Position numbers and translations under genes: made by a program
The notes under the pieces: generated by a model
Database searches by the model: none
The model's input: only the letters and a program-made list of their open reading frames with translations
What the model was told of the DNA's origin: nothing
Shown here: one piece after another, positions 34,501 through 48,300 of the stretch
How positions within the stretch are numbered: the stretch's first letter is position 1
Layout: every line of letters starts with the position of its first letter
NCBI GenBank assembly: GCA_010645155.1
Contig: CM021322.1
Location: forward strand, 6,987,124 to 7,051,123
Source: Tigriopus japonicus
Lineage: Eukaryota; Arthropoda; Copepoda; Harpacticoida; Harpacticidae
DNA: 64,000 bases
Reading direction: 5' to 3'

Positions 34501-37500
34501 TTCAATCGGAGTGGCTCGGGTCGTCCGCCCCATGAAAAGACACATGTACGAATAGAAGCAGCACTCCCAAGTTGGCATCATGAATTTGATGATTGCTTGA
34601 AGGAGACTTCTCAATGCCCAGTAAAGAACGCTGGGACAGAAAGGTTTGGCATCGTCTTCCTGTTTGTCCAAAATCTTACTACGCAAATTCATTGGTAGGG
34701 TAACAGACTATCCCGCTGATTATTTGCTCTCAGTCACCGACCGCCCTCCCTCGTTTGAACATCGTCGGCCTGCATTTTGAGGCACATGACGTCGGTTTGT
34801 AATCTTGAAGGCGTTGTCAAGGTACATAAGCAATCTCCTATACCTCTTAGAGAAGGGGGGGGGGGGAATCTGGGTGAGCATCACAAAAGTGGGCAGCTCA
34901 TTTGAGATTTGAGTACGTATATTAGATGAAGTTTTCAGCAACAGTGGCAAGATTGCAATATGAGGAAAATTGCCTTGCTCTGTCTTTGGTAAAATGTGCT
35001 TGAGCGATCATTTAACTTTAGTAAAAATGGTTAAATTTTTGCAACTCTCTGTCCTGATCATCTTGCAAAAGAGTTTCAATTTCTTATCACATCCAACGAC
35101 AATGATATTTTTGGGCCTAATTGTAAACATAGAGACATGTTGCTGAACACTTGGCTTGGCCTGGAATTGAATGCAGTCCGGATGCACTTGCCAAAGATCT
35201 TTTGAACCGGATGAAAAGAGTCGGTTGTCAAGTATTTTTTGATCTCACGCTCGCATTGAGAGCAAAGAAAACACATATCAACAATGATATCTTCGTTCAA
35301 ACTCACTCGTGAGGTATGCCTTTTATTCCTTGATATCGCTTTGAAGTCCTATTGAGTAATTTCCGTGGATATTTTGTCTGGCTGCACGTTGCTTCTTATC
35401 AAACTAAAAGAACAAAGCCCATTGTGCGTAACACGTATTTCATACCTCTTCGTTATGCCCAATCCCGTGTTAGACCAAGCTCCATTCTGCTTTGGTGGAG
35501 AGGTCAGTCCGTTTATTTATTTGAGTGTCGCATTGTGTGTAGGTGCTATTGCCATACTGTCTGAGTCTGAGGTCACCAAAATGACCACTTGATAGCCAGC
35601 GAATCTGTCTGGTTGTTGAGGATTTTTTGTTTGATTCTTCCTATTTCAATTCTATAGCCGAAATGGCCTTTTTCTTGATTGTCTAGACGTCTGATCTGGA
35701 CTTTTAAGTCATAAGGGGGTAAAGGGGAGGATAAGCAAGACAAAAAGAGGAACTCGTCACAGATTTGGAAGCAAGTATGGCGTAGGAGCACCACAAAGTG
35801 CGTTTTGCATACATGACCAAACTTTACCTGTAAAGTACTGAATAGTGTTGTTCCTCCGATTTCCCTTCTTTGTTAGCAAGACCTCAGGAATTGCATGTCG
35901 TTAACATTATTTTTGAGAATTTGGGCCAAGATTAATGGAATATGATTCTCGAAGCTGTTGTCGGGGTGTAACAAATCGTGGATAATTTAAGTTTCTTGAA
36001 GAGTGATTAATTACCGAGCTTGAAACATGAAGAACCCCACTTTTTCCACCGTCTCATAGAAAGAAAATATTCGCTGAATATGTATTTTTTGTTGCTCAAA
36101 AACTCTCTACAGCGTGGGGTTACCTTTTGAGAAAGTACTGAGACAAGCAGATTGGGTTGCTTCGAGACTAGCTTAACCTCAATATCTATTTTTGATCAGT
36201 TCGATGCAAGTTACAACAAACGCAGGTCTTTTTTCTTCTTTTTCTTGGAAAATTAGGTGTCTGATTCACGATCATGAGGTCATTGTCTCATTGATCCCAA
36301 TTATTATTCTTGGCCATGTGCCTTAAATATAGGCCGAACAAAGAATTTGGAGCATGAAAAAACGGCTATTCCAACGAGCGAGTCTGAATGCGCACCAAAT
36401 TCGTCCTACATCGCGAATGAGGAAAACGGGCAACGTACACTTTTCCCGCTCAATAACCATTCGGTTGAGTCAGCTGATTCCCTCCCATCTGATTATGAAG
36501 GTGTTCCGACTGCCTGCCTGAAGGTGAACTCTCGATGACTTCCATGCTTGTTTTCGCAAAGAAAAACTATTGCGTAGTAGGATTTCAACGGAGCAAATAC
36601 TCAAGTAGTCGGTCTTCTTGTGTCTTCTCTCCGTCCGTTCGTCCGTCCGTTCGTCGGTCGGTCGGTCGGTCGGTGGGTCGATGGATCGGTGGGTCTGTCG
36701 GTGCAGCCGAACGCTCGGTTGTTCCTTCGTTCGTTCTTTTGGTGGGACAACACGTTGGTGGTGCCTCCCCCGGCCAATGATCTTTCTCATAAGGGCTGAC
36801 TTTCTCGCCCTCTTCTGTCAGGATCAGCGAAGGGGAAGGAGGATGAACCACCACCACCACCATCATGGCCATCATCGTCATCATCGTCATCACTTGTGCC
36901 ACCATGGCTTCCAAGCCACCAGCCCTCGTTCCCTGTCTCTCAATGGCTAGATTTCAATGGTTTGTTTCCTCTCACTAAAGAAGAGGAGGGAATACACCGA
37001 GAGGTGAACGACCCGAAACGATTTTGCAGAGATGGGAAATCCAGCCCTGAAGAAGAATCCATTCAACTCTTGAGCAACTAAACCCAGGAAAGAACATCAT
37101 GATGATGATGATGATGATGATCAGCTGTTTTGTGTCAAATGATGTAGGAGAAGGCTTCAATGGCGAGGAAAGAAAACTTCTAAAGATAAAACCGAAACCA
37201 CGTGAAAAGAAAGATAAATGAACGAAGGTGTTCCGTTACGTCATTCTCTAGATTTTCTCACTTCAAGGTGGCTGATTGGTAAGCAAGTTCCACGTGGTCT
37301 ACACATTGACGACTGGTTTCTCTTTATATCAACCACTACTTACTCGTGATGCGTCGTCTTTTTGGTTGAGGAAAGTTGCATTCAATGCAGTTGGTTGTAT
37401 TGGCATGACGTGGATTGTTACTTGAGAAGGGTGGAGGTGGTACTGAGAAATGATATTTGGTCTGAGCAACACGAATTGCTGAAGTGTGCAAGGTGGATCT

Positions 37501-40500
37501 TCAGAGTATGGATACAGTAGTGAAATCCTCATGGCGCAACTACCCATGCTTATCGACAGTCTTTCAGCATAGCAAAAGTTTCCGCTTTCTTATCCACTTG
37601 GCCCTGGTTAGCTGATTGGTTGTTCACTATTTTGCCAATTCCTTCGGTCTTGGCAAGGTGCGTGAGACTAAGTACATGTAATGTTGTGGTGAAGGTCTCA
37701 CAATCATAATTAATTTCACTTGGATTCATTCCCACTCGTCAGGGTCAAATTTGTCTTGGTGTGCATGAAAGAGAGAAGGGAAACCTCAGATCTGTGCGAT
37801 CAGTTTCTGGTTCGAGACATCTTAGTCAAGGAAACGCTCCTCTAAAAGATGGAAGCCGGAAGGTTGCGTCCGTTTCTCCCATTGCTGGTCGTTGCAACTC
37901 AACTATTCGTTGAATGACATCGCAAATTCGATTCGAATGACATTTGAATGATCCTTTGAAATGCCCTAGGTATATTGCTTGAAATACGCACAGTTTTCAT
38001 GCAAATCATCGTATTGTTTGTACTCAAGTATCAGCTTCCTTGTATTACAAACTGGATTCCAAGTTCTTCACCCAGAACCTAGAGTCACCTTCAAATCTGC
38101 CCACATTCTACATTTCTCGCACCCACCACCTGCTCAATGTCCAATTACCTGTATGTACCCTACCTTGAGCGCTTGCTTAATTCAAGGTAGATCGACGGGT
38201 TTGAAGGAAATGTGAAGTACACGAAGAATCAAGGCTTCGAGAGAAGAAAGAATTGGTTGTCTGGGGTCCTAAATTCTGGCAGCTGTCACTTTACCCTCCA
38301 CCCCCAACGGGGAAGTGGTGGTTGTATGGTGAAAATAAGGGCAAGAATGCGATTATTATTTTTTTCAGGATCCCACCAGTTTTGCATTTGCGAGGTGGGT
38401 TGAAATATTGCGCTCGAGTGCACAATGGAAAATAATTCAAGTTTGAGGGTTAGTTCCTTTGACTGTTTTGATAACGACAACTTTTACTCGAAATTGAAAT
38501 GAAAGTCTTTTACTTATGCGTTCTCGAGAGCAAATATGCTAACATGCTAGTTCAAAAGTCAACTCAATGACTTTTTTCATTCAAAGACATTTGATGTCTT
38601 TCGTGGAAAAACGACCTTTTGAGGTCGTGAAAAGGTGTAGACAAAAAAGATTGCTGCCCTATGTGAAATATGAACAGTCTTCTTGACAACTTGCTTAAAT
38701 ACTAAAAACCACGTTGGTCGTTAACCATTTTGGAATTATCGCAAACCATTGGAAATCTCGGCAATAAAGTAAGTGATTGATTGTGGCATTTGTGAGTGTG
38801 TTCGAGTTGCTTATCTCCTTTGTACCGGGTTGACTTAAAGGAGATTCAAGGCAGATTCTTTTGTTCAGACCTGTTGAAGTAAAGCCACAAATGGTTGGGA
38901 ATGCACGCAGACATCATTAAAAGTCTGTCTAGCGCGACCCAGCTTTTGTCTGCAGGCCATTGATCTCTGATTTTTTTTGAGGAAGGTTCTATAAACGCAG
39001 CGTTCAATGTCACGTCGTCGTCTTTGGGGTTGGTGAACAATTAAGTCTCGTTGTATTTTTGGTTGGGTGGAAACACTTTCAAGATCCAAGACATTCAGAA
39101 CCGATCTTCGAAGAACTTGTTTTGAAGGCTATTACTCCGCATGAAATATGGCTCGACCCAGAAAAGAAATATAACTGATTTGTAATTTCACGATCTTATT
39201 CAGCGCTGGAAGCGAAGCGAAGAGGTTCATTGTTACACTGCTTTTTTGCTTCCATAATGATGGCTAATGAGAGGGTCTTGAGAGGAGAGAACTCTGTCTT
39301 CTCTGGTCTATGGAGTGCCTCTACATACTCAGGCACAGTGCCTCTTCTCTATCTCTCTCTCTGGCTTTGAGGCTCATAAGCCCAAAGAAAAGTGAGGTGC
39401 ACTGGAGTCGTCATCCTTGTTGAGCTCGAAAGTGTTACTTCAGGAAAGAGAAATAAAACGAGAAATATTTATTCCCGACAACTGCGGCTGTCACTTGTCA
39501 TGACGTCGGCTTGTTGACAATCCACGACGGTGAAGCCTCCGCATGAAGTCTATTTCATCGCCGTTACCCGAAGACTTTGGCAAAGGTAATTGTGATGATG
39601 ACGGTGTCGAGGTTCCGACATCCCTGAATGACTCTCTTGACCTTGCCAAGAAGTAAAAGTTAATTTGAACTCTTCCCTCTTTTGCGATAAATATGAGAGT
39701 TGCTCATGGAACATAAAATCCAGACGTCTGATGAGTTTGACGGAGTGAGTCCTCGGTTGTACTTCAAGTTCTTCGGGCAAGATTAATGAAGAGTTGGTGA
39801 CCTTTGCAGCAAGAGTAAATCGGGATGAATTCACCACGTTGTTGCTCCACGCACATGCACTCTGGGTATTGTTTCGTTCATTCACCTTTGGTGTACTGAT
39901 CTTCTTTCAACCCGTCAGATTCGAAGCATGCATTGGAAGATTGACTTCACTCAAAAAATCATTTGATGGACGAATGAAGCTCTTTAATCTACAATAGATC
40001 AACTAGTATAGCGTTTGGTCCATCACTCTATTGATTGTCACAAGCTCACTTTGCTTTAAAATTTATCATGGGAGATTGTTGAGACCGACCTGCATGAAGA
40101 ATTTGCAAGTAAAAGGCCATTTCTTTACGTACACTGAACTTTTTAGCGGTCTCTTGTTGGCGCAACGTCAAGGCCTTGAAATCCATTGTTGTTTTTTCCA
40201 AGCAAATCCATTAGTTCTGATTGTCTTTTTACATTCCTGACCCAATGTTTGAAAACAGTGACGCTTGAATGGCAAATCCTCCTTCAAATAAATACACATT
40301 TTTCTTACAAAATCAATGCTGAAAAAGATCTTTTTTATGAAGGCGGTTTGATCACTTGTTAGTAAATAACCTCTATACACTTAATTGCGCTTCTTTGTTG
40401 CGCATATCAACGGACATTCTCACGTGACCACAGCTATTACCGATGATCGTGTTCACGAAGTGTAACAACTGCAACCTTAAAAAGTGTCTTCATGGTGTCC

Positions 40501-43500
40501 CTTGTGTTGTGTGCTCCAAATGAGCTTCTATTTTGCCTTCGGCCCTCTCGTTGCTAAGATGATGTGTATTTGGAGCTGGGATCTAGACATGCCATGTTTT
40601 AGTTGGAATCTGTTGAAACACGCTTGCTTGCTGGCTGGCTTAGGCAAGATTGGGGTGCCTAGCTGGCTTTTCATGCCTGACAACAACTAAATGTAGTTCG
40701 TCCGTTCAGCTAGGCCTGCTCTGATGTAACACCAAGTTACTCCTCTCTTCAAAGTCTCGTGTTGAAAATGTCAGGGGAAGATACTTCAAATCGAGTCGCC
40801 TCTGGTCATTAATGGCCTGCCTAGTGTTGTGCTCTGTTTCTCCGTTGGGTGCGGCACGACGAGAGACGAGATCAATAAGGTTCCGCCTACACTTCTTTGA
40901 ACATTGTTCTATTTCTAAACCGCAATGATCAATATTTTGTTTGCAATTGTCTGAAAATCCATCCAACTCGAGGTGGTAATTATTTTCTCTCAAGCAACCT
41001 TGTTTAAGTCACACTCACTCAATCCGAAGAGAAAATTAACAAGAGTGGCAAGGCAAATTGCAGCCTATTGGATCAATATGAGTGTTCCCAAACGTCGCAA
41101 CACTTTAAGGCAGATTTCTGGAGTGCGAGAAAGCTCCAAGATTATTCATGAGAGCTGATCTGTTGTTTCATTTGTCAAAAGGGGGAAATGCCAGAATCGC
41201 TTACGTCGAGCATCTCAGATTTCCTATAAACTTCTTCCCATTTTGTCCCCTGATCCTTCGACTCATGTGTTCGTGTGTAGAGGTGGATATGATTGTGTTT
41301 TCAATGCTTTGAATTGTTGCTATTTCTGGCCAACGTCAATGAATGGTACTTGGGGTCTTAACTGTTCGTTTCGACGGAATATCCAAGTCATTTCTGTTAG
41401 TTGTTAGTTTATTGGAACACATATATACCTTTGCCAAATAATGAGCACGTCAAGATTTGAAGGACACACTCTAAAATTCCTGAAACATTTTTGAACAGTT
41501 TTCCTTGTTCTCAAGTTGGTAGTTAGCTCTCGAAGGAAAGTGGAACATAGAAAGGACTCGTTTGGCAAAATGAGGGAGAGAGAGAAAATAGAGAAAATCG
41601 AATGCGTAAATCTTTCCTCCTCAAATTGTCCCAAGGGGAGCACGTGTTCCTTGCATGGGACCGTTGAGTACCACCGGCTTTCTAGCTTCAGCTCAGGGTG
41701 CCCAGGGACTTCTGAGGAAGCGGCGTTGATCCTCAACGTTGAACAATCATGGCGGTGGCCGCATTTCCAACACACGCAATCATGGATTTGGGTTGGAAAG
41801 GCCACCCTGTGAATGGTGTTCCCAATAGGAAGCAAGGCACAGACTACCTATACCATTAAAGCGGTGAAAGCCATTGTTGTTGCCGAAGCTGAATGAGCTC
41901 CAAAGGAAAAAAGAGAAAGACGAGTATCGAATGATTTTCCATGCCTGTTTGGAGGTCCATGTGAGCATTAGAGAGAGGCTTCCACGAGGACCAAGCCAAT
42001 GCCACTTACTTTCTTCTTGAGGAATGGATAAAAGTCTCAGGAACTGTATGGCCCAGAAGCACAACGCAGATGCCTTTTATTGTGCAGAATGAACTAACTA
42101 TTGATCATCAGTGGTGCTGTTTGTGACTTACCTTTCCCTTCGAATTAGAATAAACGATGAAACAAGCTTGATTGGCTGGAATAAGGCTTGGCAGAGAACA
42201 AAGCAATTTCCTGCCGCTTTCAAGCTTTTTTCTGTGTCTGCAAGGTGATCATTAATCATGCAAGAGGCTTGGATCACAATTGTTCTTGAATATCAAAATT
42301 GAAGTCGGTCGAACCATTGTGCGAGGCGGTTTTTTTTATTCTCCGAGTTCATTGTATCCCAAATGGGAAAGAGTCTTGGGATCACTTTATCTAAATTTCA
42401 ATTTCATGGGTCTTTGGCTTTGGACATCATTCATGCTAAAATCCCAGAAAACCTCTACTAATTCTTTGGTCATGGCTTGATTCCGTTACGGGAGGAACGT
42501 TTCTGCTCATTCTCTTTGAGATTCAGATGATTTGACAGTGTGCAATGCTCTCCGAGCTCAATTTCATAATGCCCATTTGAAATGATGAGATGACAGAAAA
42601 CAAGCTGAGCTGTAACTGTGTTTCCCTCTGGATCATTGGCCAACAACCTACCCAGCGATTTGTCGTCTTCGGTATATTGCTTACACGCCATCATTGCTCT
42701 ACCATTACTACACCTCTTTCCCCGTCTCAACCCGAAGTGAGCTATTAGCTGGCCAGCAAGGTAGCTAGCTAGCTAGGGTGGTGAATGTAGATCTTCACCC
42801 CTTTGAAACGCCTGTTTGAAAGAAATTGCGTCGTAATTTCTGCTCTCGCCTCTCCGAATTCCATAAGGGATGTCTGCGTGCGGAAACTTCGCCAGAGACA
42901 TCATCACTCTGTACATGTGCACATATTTTACACATTTGGTATGATCATCCATATTGTTCAAGTGTCTCGGCGTCACACGGTCTAGATGGAGGTAAGTAGG
43001 TCTTTTTTAGAAGATTAAACACATATTGCCGGCCTACCTTGAAACCTTTATAACGTACACTTGTTACCACAACGTATTCAAGACGAGAGTGACAGATCCC
43101 AGGCACACATGCTTGGTGAGGTCGTTCATTGCCCTTGCTTCTTTGTGGAACGAACATGTCGCTGTGTCAGCATCATTTTTCCGATGAATCGGATGGGATG
43201 GATGTGCTAGAACCGAAACCTTATACGCCATGGTATTGTAAAAAGACACATAGATAGAGTGAGTGCGTGTCCTGCCTCCCCCAAACTCGATCAGATTGGA
43301 CTCTTCCATCCCTGAGCCATGTTTCCCATATTCTTCACCCAGCTCTGAGTATCATTGTGAGCCTGATAGTGAGGTAGTCATGATGGGTTGCCGGCCCAGG
43401 GCTCCCTCTGCCTGCATAGGAATCGAGATTCATTCCGTTTGGAGGCTTGGGAAGCAATAATCCGCGCGGTTCAAATGACGGTTGAAGCGTCAGTGGCCCT

Positions 43501-45101
43501 GACAGTGATTCTAGATCCAACCATAGTTGTGGTTCGTACCATAGGGTACTATACTCCAACAATGTTTTGGACCCGTGGTGGGGTGCCGTCTCTGAGGTCA
43601 TGGCATGCAGCCGTCGTCTGCAAGGCAAGGAAGGGTCTGAAATTTGTCAAACTTTCTTTCCTGTCTCTACCGGGTAACAAACAACAGACAGTTGGGACAG
43701 CAAAATAACCCAAAGGATTCGGTTTCTTATCCTGATCTGCTGAGTTGGCACGGTTATTATGGCTCGGATGTTTTTCCTTTCGAGGAACAGGAATTCTGAT
43801 TAGCTCAAATGTACTGCACTCAAGCCAAAAGGTTTTCAAAACTTACCCTCCACAAATATTTTTTGCATCTTGGTTGAAGTTGAACGCTGGTTCGATTGTC
43901 CTGTTGAATAGCATCTCTGTTGATTTACAAGTTTGTCATCAATCTCGAGCAAACAAAGCCATGAATTGAGAGGCCTTGTTTTAGCATTGAGAGCATACTC
44001 CTCCTTCCCATGAATTTACAATGCAATTGTCAAACCTGTTTACCACAGCTCGTCGAGCCCTTGTTCCCAATGTACCTTCAAATGTTACATTGAGATGAGT
44101 GAGGAAGACAAATCTCCTTCGGGTGCCACTCATCGGACAAAGTTTCCCTCGCTTGAGTAACAATTATTGATGGAGAAAGCCCCGTGAATTATGAAAATTG
44201 AATAGGAGACCATGTGTTTAGAATATATTCACCTGCAAGGCATGCTTCTCACGTGACAGAATTCATGATAAGGGAAATGTCGATCAAAGATGGAAAGTTC
44301 CAGCAGAGGACGCTCCGAACGAAGAGGTAGGGGATTTGACAGCCATGGCCTGATCCCCTCTCAGCTGTCGCTTCTCAACAGCAGCTTTTGAAGGCGTGGA
44401 ACTCATGCCGCTCGCCTTCAGATTTGACGTCTTTGTGTCATGTAGTAGCTCGTCCACGTGAGTGGATGGCATCCGATTCCAGCCTTCCCCTCCGACCGGG
44501 GTTGCTTACGGTTATCGGCCCGAGCTTTGAGGGTCCACAGGCCTGAGGCAGCGCCTTCCTCCAACAAAAACGAGCCAGGGCCAGCCAACTAGCCCACAAG
44601 AACAGAGCGTAATCATTTTGGAGCCCATGCCGCCTGTTACCGAGAACTCTACGCGGTCTTCTTGAAGGAATGATTATGGACTTGGTTGGAACTGGAGAAG
44701 GGGAAGGGTCACCACATAGAGAGTAGAGGGCAGCACTGACAAAGCAGTTAGGAGGTGGAGGCCCCGGACCTTTTTTGATATTTTCTTGATGTATTTGACA
44801 CACTTAATAGATGAAAGTTGTAGAAAATATCCTTTAAACGGACTTATTTGGTCTCAAATTCAGTAACTAATATGCTTCGTAATATTTGTGCTTTACCTTG
44901 TTCTTTTTTCCTTTAGATGATCATGAAGTGGACGTTATCGGCTGTGGAGCTGGGAGTGATGATGATCGTTCTTCCACTCGTTCTGGAGCGAGCTCTGATG
45001 GGAGTTCCCTCATCACGGCGAGCTGGACCCGTCAGCTCACTTTGGGCGGATCAGCCATTCCTGCCGGAACCACGATTCTGGTTGGAGGCCACAAAAACTA
45101 G
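31502..45101 (+). CDS. Mxd: Mxd (Mad) family bHLH-zipper transcriptional repressor
   Basis: Five exons, 31502-31556, 31825-32122, 33736-33880, 33941-34127 and 44917-45101, join to 289 residues with GT-AG introns. Residues 1-18 ([18 protein letters not shown]) are the Sin3-interaction helix, followed by ETEHGYA, the family's conserved box. A Ser-rich low-complexity linker leads to the bHLH at about 118-170 ([15 protein letters not shown], then [19 protein letters not shown]), with the basic residues that contact CACGTG, and a leucine zipper ([15 protein letters not shown]). The last exon is acidic and Ser-rich (DHEVDV, GAGSDDD). Mxd proteins pair with Max, bind E-boxes, recruit Sin3/HDAC and oppose Myc. 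[11 protein letters not shown] separates it from Mnt. Intron 4 is 10.8 kb. AATAAA lies at 45362. Confidence 0.93.
32820..32858. repeat. (ATT)n / (AGT)n microsatellite in Mxd intron 2
   Basis: Run of attattatt followed by agtagtagt. Confidence 0.8.
34247..34288. promoter_or_regulatory. Pair of CACGTG E-boxes at the start of Mxd intron 4
   Basis: Perfect CACGTG hexamers at 34247-34252 and 34283-34288, 36 bp apart, just inside the last intron of Mxd. Mxd/Max and Myc/Max bind this sequence. Six more lie in the same intron (37199, 37291, 40421, 41641, 44250, 44455). Regulatory function is inferred. Confidence 0.4.
36628..36700. repeat. Degenerate tetranucleotide repeat (GTCC/GTCG/GGTC)
   Basis: Consecutive gtcc/gttc/gtcg units then cggtcggtcggtcggt and degenerate copies. 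It produces artificial Ser/Arg/Gly-rich frames on both strands. Confidence 0.85.
37099..37122. repeat. (GAT)n microsatellite
   Basis: About seven gat units within Mxd intron 4. Confidence 0.85.
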
Positions 45102-45361
45102 CTTTAAGTCTTCGGACAAACCCTGGCACTTTGACTCCCATATTATCTTAAAAGCCATCTGATAAGACCATTTGCTTGAGGTCACTTCCAACTTGGCCTC
45201 ACTACCCATGAGAGTGCCAAAACACGATATATCAACGCATGGTAAGACACGTGCATCTCAAACGTGATCTGAAAAGAAAGTTATTGAGCTGAGACACTTG
45301 AATTTCTTTCAGGCGAATTTGCAAGCCCTTCCAAGTGGTGGTTACTAAGCATCCGCCCAGG

Positions 45362-45367
45362 AATAAA
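45362..45367 (+). terminator. Candidate polyadenylation signal of Mxd
   Basis: AATAAA 260 bases after the Mxd stop codon. Later signals also exist, so the true 3' end is uncertain. Confidence 0.4.
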
Positions 45368-45369
45368 GA

Positions 45370-48300
45370 AGACCTCTTTCGTTCTTTCTTTCTTTCTATC
45401 TCCCTCTCAAAACATCAACCTACAAAGTCCACTTTCTTCCCAGCATTTGGATCATCACATACACAACCACCCTCACGTTCCTCACCCATTCAGCCCTTAT
45501 CCAGCCATCTTTTGCTTCTCCTGTGTCCCCTCATTCATACTAAAAGAAACAGACGTCCCACATCGTTGCTGGAACGTCCCCGTTGTCTGCAAATCAAAAG
45601 AAATCCAGGTGACGCCCCCTATCTAACGTCCTAGACAGCCCACCTCGATCTAAGACCAAGTCCAAAACCAAGACGTTTATTGCGCTGGACTCTTTGGAAA
45701 GAAAAGCGCCCTTCATCTCATTGATTCACACCCACATCCAAAAAAGGTTCTTTTTGGACGCTAATCCAAATTAGAAGTGTTCCACCTCTAGTCATGTTCC
45801 GACGATCTTCATATGCATGATGATGAGAGCGGCCAATCGAACAAGAAGAAAAAGAAGACATTTCATCCTGCCCTCTGCAAGAATGTGATGATGATTGCCG
45901 TGATTCCGAAGAATGTGTGTCCTCCTTCTTGGTTCTCTCCAGAGTTTCTTACCCTCCTTTTAACCCTTAAACATGAAATTCTAGTGTTTTATTTCCCATT
46001 TGAGAGTTTTATCAGAAGATCCTTTATTTGCATATTCGTTAACTAATCCTGACCGGCAAACACAAAAAATCAGAATAATAGCTTTGAGCGAAGATGATTC
46101 CTACCTACCTTTTACTGTCATGGATGTAATAAGAAAAAGATAATATCTTGTAAATGTTGCTGCAAGCCAGAACCAACCAAAAAAACATTGCTAAATAGAT
46201 TCCACTTCCTTTGCCAGTCATTGTTCTAAAAAACACAAAACAAAATATCACCCTCAAACCCCGTCGTCGATGCAAACTAGCTACAAATAATGAGAGACTC
46301 TTTTATCATTATCATCCACTTTTCGCCATACATCATATTCCATATTAAAGAAACACAAACACTCATGTACCAAGCAAAACTTCTTGCATGCCTCGCCGAG
46401 AAAAAGAAAGAAGAGATCGCTCCCCAAAACTGTCTTAACAGTTCAAGAACAATAGAAGTTAACTGATTCTCTATTCCGCGGAATGAAAAAAGGACAAAAA
46501 TTCCAAAAAAAAATTAAAAACACGATTACTCTCATAAAAATTACAATCAAGTACAATTTCTTCGTCATTAATCACCATGTCAACTCTGCTCTAAAACTCT
46601 TGGCTTTTTATCCCGCCCCACCCCCTTTCTCCTCCCTCCGCTTTTTGTGGGTCTGTCCTCGACCTTGGCTCTCTGCCACCTTCCCCCTCCCTCTGTCTTT
46701 AACGTAAGATGAACCAAATCGCTAGGCTATTTGTGTCGTTCCTTCTCCATTTCCATTTCATGCCTACTTAATGAAAGAGAAGCTATTTTTGTTCGTTTAT
46801 GTTACGTCTGTCCTGATATCAAGCCAGGGTAGTCAGTCATCATCTTTATCATCATCCCCTGTTCATGATACGTGCTTTCATTGTGACCAATGTCGAGTCC
46901 TCTCTCTGTGGATCCACCCCCAAACACACCCACACCCATACACAACCACTTATGTCTTTCACATGATCTAGTGTCCAACCTGGAATGCCGATCGCCCCAT
47001 CTGGGCGCATCTGATTGGTCGGGTCGTCTTCCGGGGCATCCGACAAGGTTCCTCTGGCTCCCTTCACCCAAGAGATTTGTACAGTCATATTCAGTATTAC
47101 TAATCTTGGCGATACCCACAACTCCTCGTTGGAGCTCTCCCAATTGGAGGGACCAATCTTACTCAAGGGGAAAATGCCCCAACGGTGACGACTCCTTCCA
47201 CCAAAGGTTGGACTCTGTTCTCTTGCGGCTGTGATCAAATGAGAACGCGCTAGCATGCAAGCACTCCCTCTGGCGATGGTCAAACTCTAAAAGTTGGGTG
47301 AGAGACATTTCAACTGTCCCGGGACCGCGACCGCTGAGGGTCGTGCTCTGCTATCATCCCTTTTTGCAACTAGTGATTCTATCCATGGAGAGGAATAACT
47401 GGCCGGATCCAATTGGAAAGCACGTGTCGTTGACAATACCAGAATTTCCTTATCATACCCCTCGAAATCACAATCTTGAGTGGCCTTTTCCAACAAATGT
47501 CCTCAAGGGAAAGCTGACTTGATTCTTTTTATTTTACCCTGACGTCCATCCACCCCTCCGTATGCATCCCCGCAGCAGAATTTGCGGCCTTTTCTCCGTT
47601 ATGTAACGTATACAAGTGCTGAATGTTCGCAGAATGAGTTTTGGTGAGCAATTATGAGAACTAAAAATCAATATAGAATTCATTCAGCAGCTACTCTTTT
47701 CCTCTTGGGCGTGCTCCAATGGGCGACCGCCTTCTTGTCCTAAGTCCCCACCGTGTTTTGCTGGAGAAGTCAAGTTCCAAGCCTGAAAGTAATCCATCAA
47801 ATACCCGTTAGTCCAGTCAACCCTTGTCCCACTTCCTTCCACCCTCCTTTCTCTAACAAACATTAAATCATGGATAAACCATTTAAAACCATTTCAGCTG
47901 GGTTTCCTGCGAAGATTTCCCAGAATGCAGAAAATGCCGTGTCTTCAAGGAAAGTCCTAGCAACAAAAAATAAATCTAAAATCCGCAAAATATGAAAAAA
48001 ATCTCCGTTTTGTGTTATTAAGATCTTTATGAAATAAACAAATGATTACCATCAGCCTCATCTCTCATTTAACAGTCATTATTCGTTGAACGTTCAAAAA
48101 ACATTAATTTGATCAATTCTTTATGATCCTGATTGAAGAACACATAACCTACAGTTGATTTGAAGAGAAACTTGATCAATCATCGACTATTTTGAACTTA
48201 AAAACATTCGTCTTTTCTTCGGATTTATGACCGACGTCAACAATGACAGTATCGGGAGGTACAACCTAGAGCACGTACAACCCAGAAAAATGGTATTGTC

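Larger units (their letters stand above)
34300..44900. other. Large Mxd intron 4: no nested gene supported
   Basis: Many short frames occur on both strands but none has a domain or paired splice sites. Contents noted: a G12 run near 34855, tetranucleotide repeats at about 36630-36700 (GTCC/GTCG/GGTC), CAC/CAT triplets at about 36845-36895, (GAT)n at about 37100-37122, (GCTA)n near 42765, and dispersed CACGTG motifs. Confidence 0.5.

Noticed and set aside
36470..36950. Overlapping Arg/Thr/Asp-rich and Ser/Val-rich frames in the Mxd intron
   Set aside because: Arise from tetranucleotide and triplet repeats; no domain, no splice partner.
41404..41835. 143-residue minus-strand frame in the Mxd intron
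   Set aside because: No recognisable fold and no splice or start evidence; likely chance.
44284..44803. Two minus-strand frames (62 and 121 residues) just before the last Mxd exon
   Set aside because: No domain or convincing start; inside an intron and antisense to it.
46802..47283. Overlapping frames on both strands in a GC-richer patch
   Set aside because: Neither strand shows a domain; long frames are expected by chance where stop codons are rarer.
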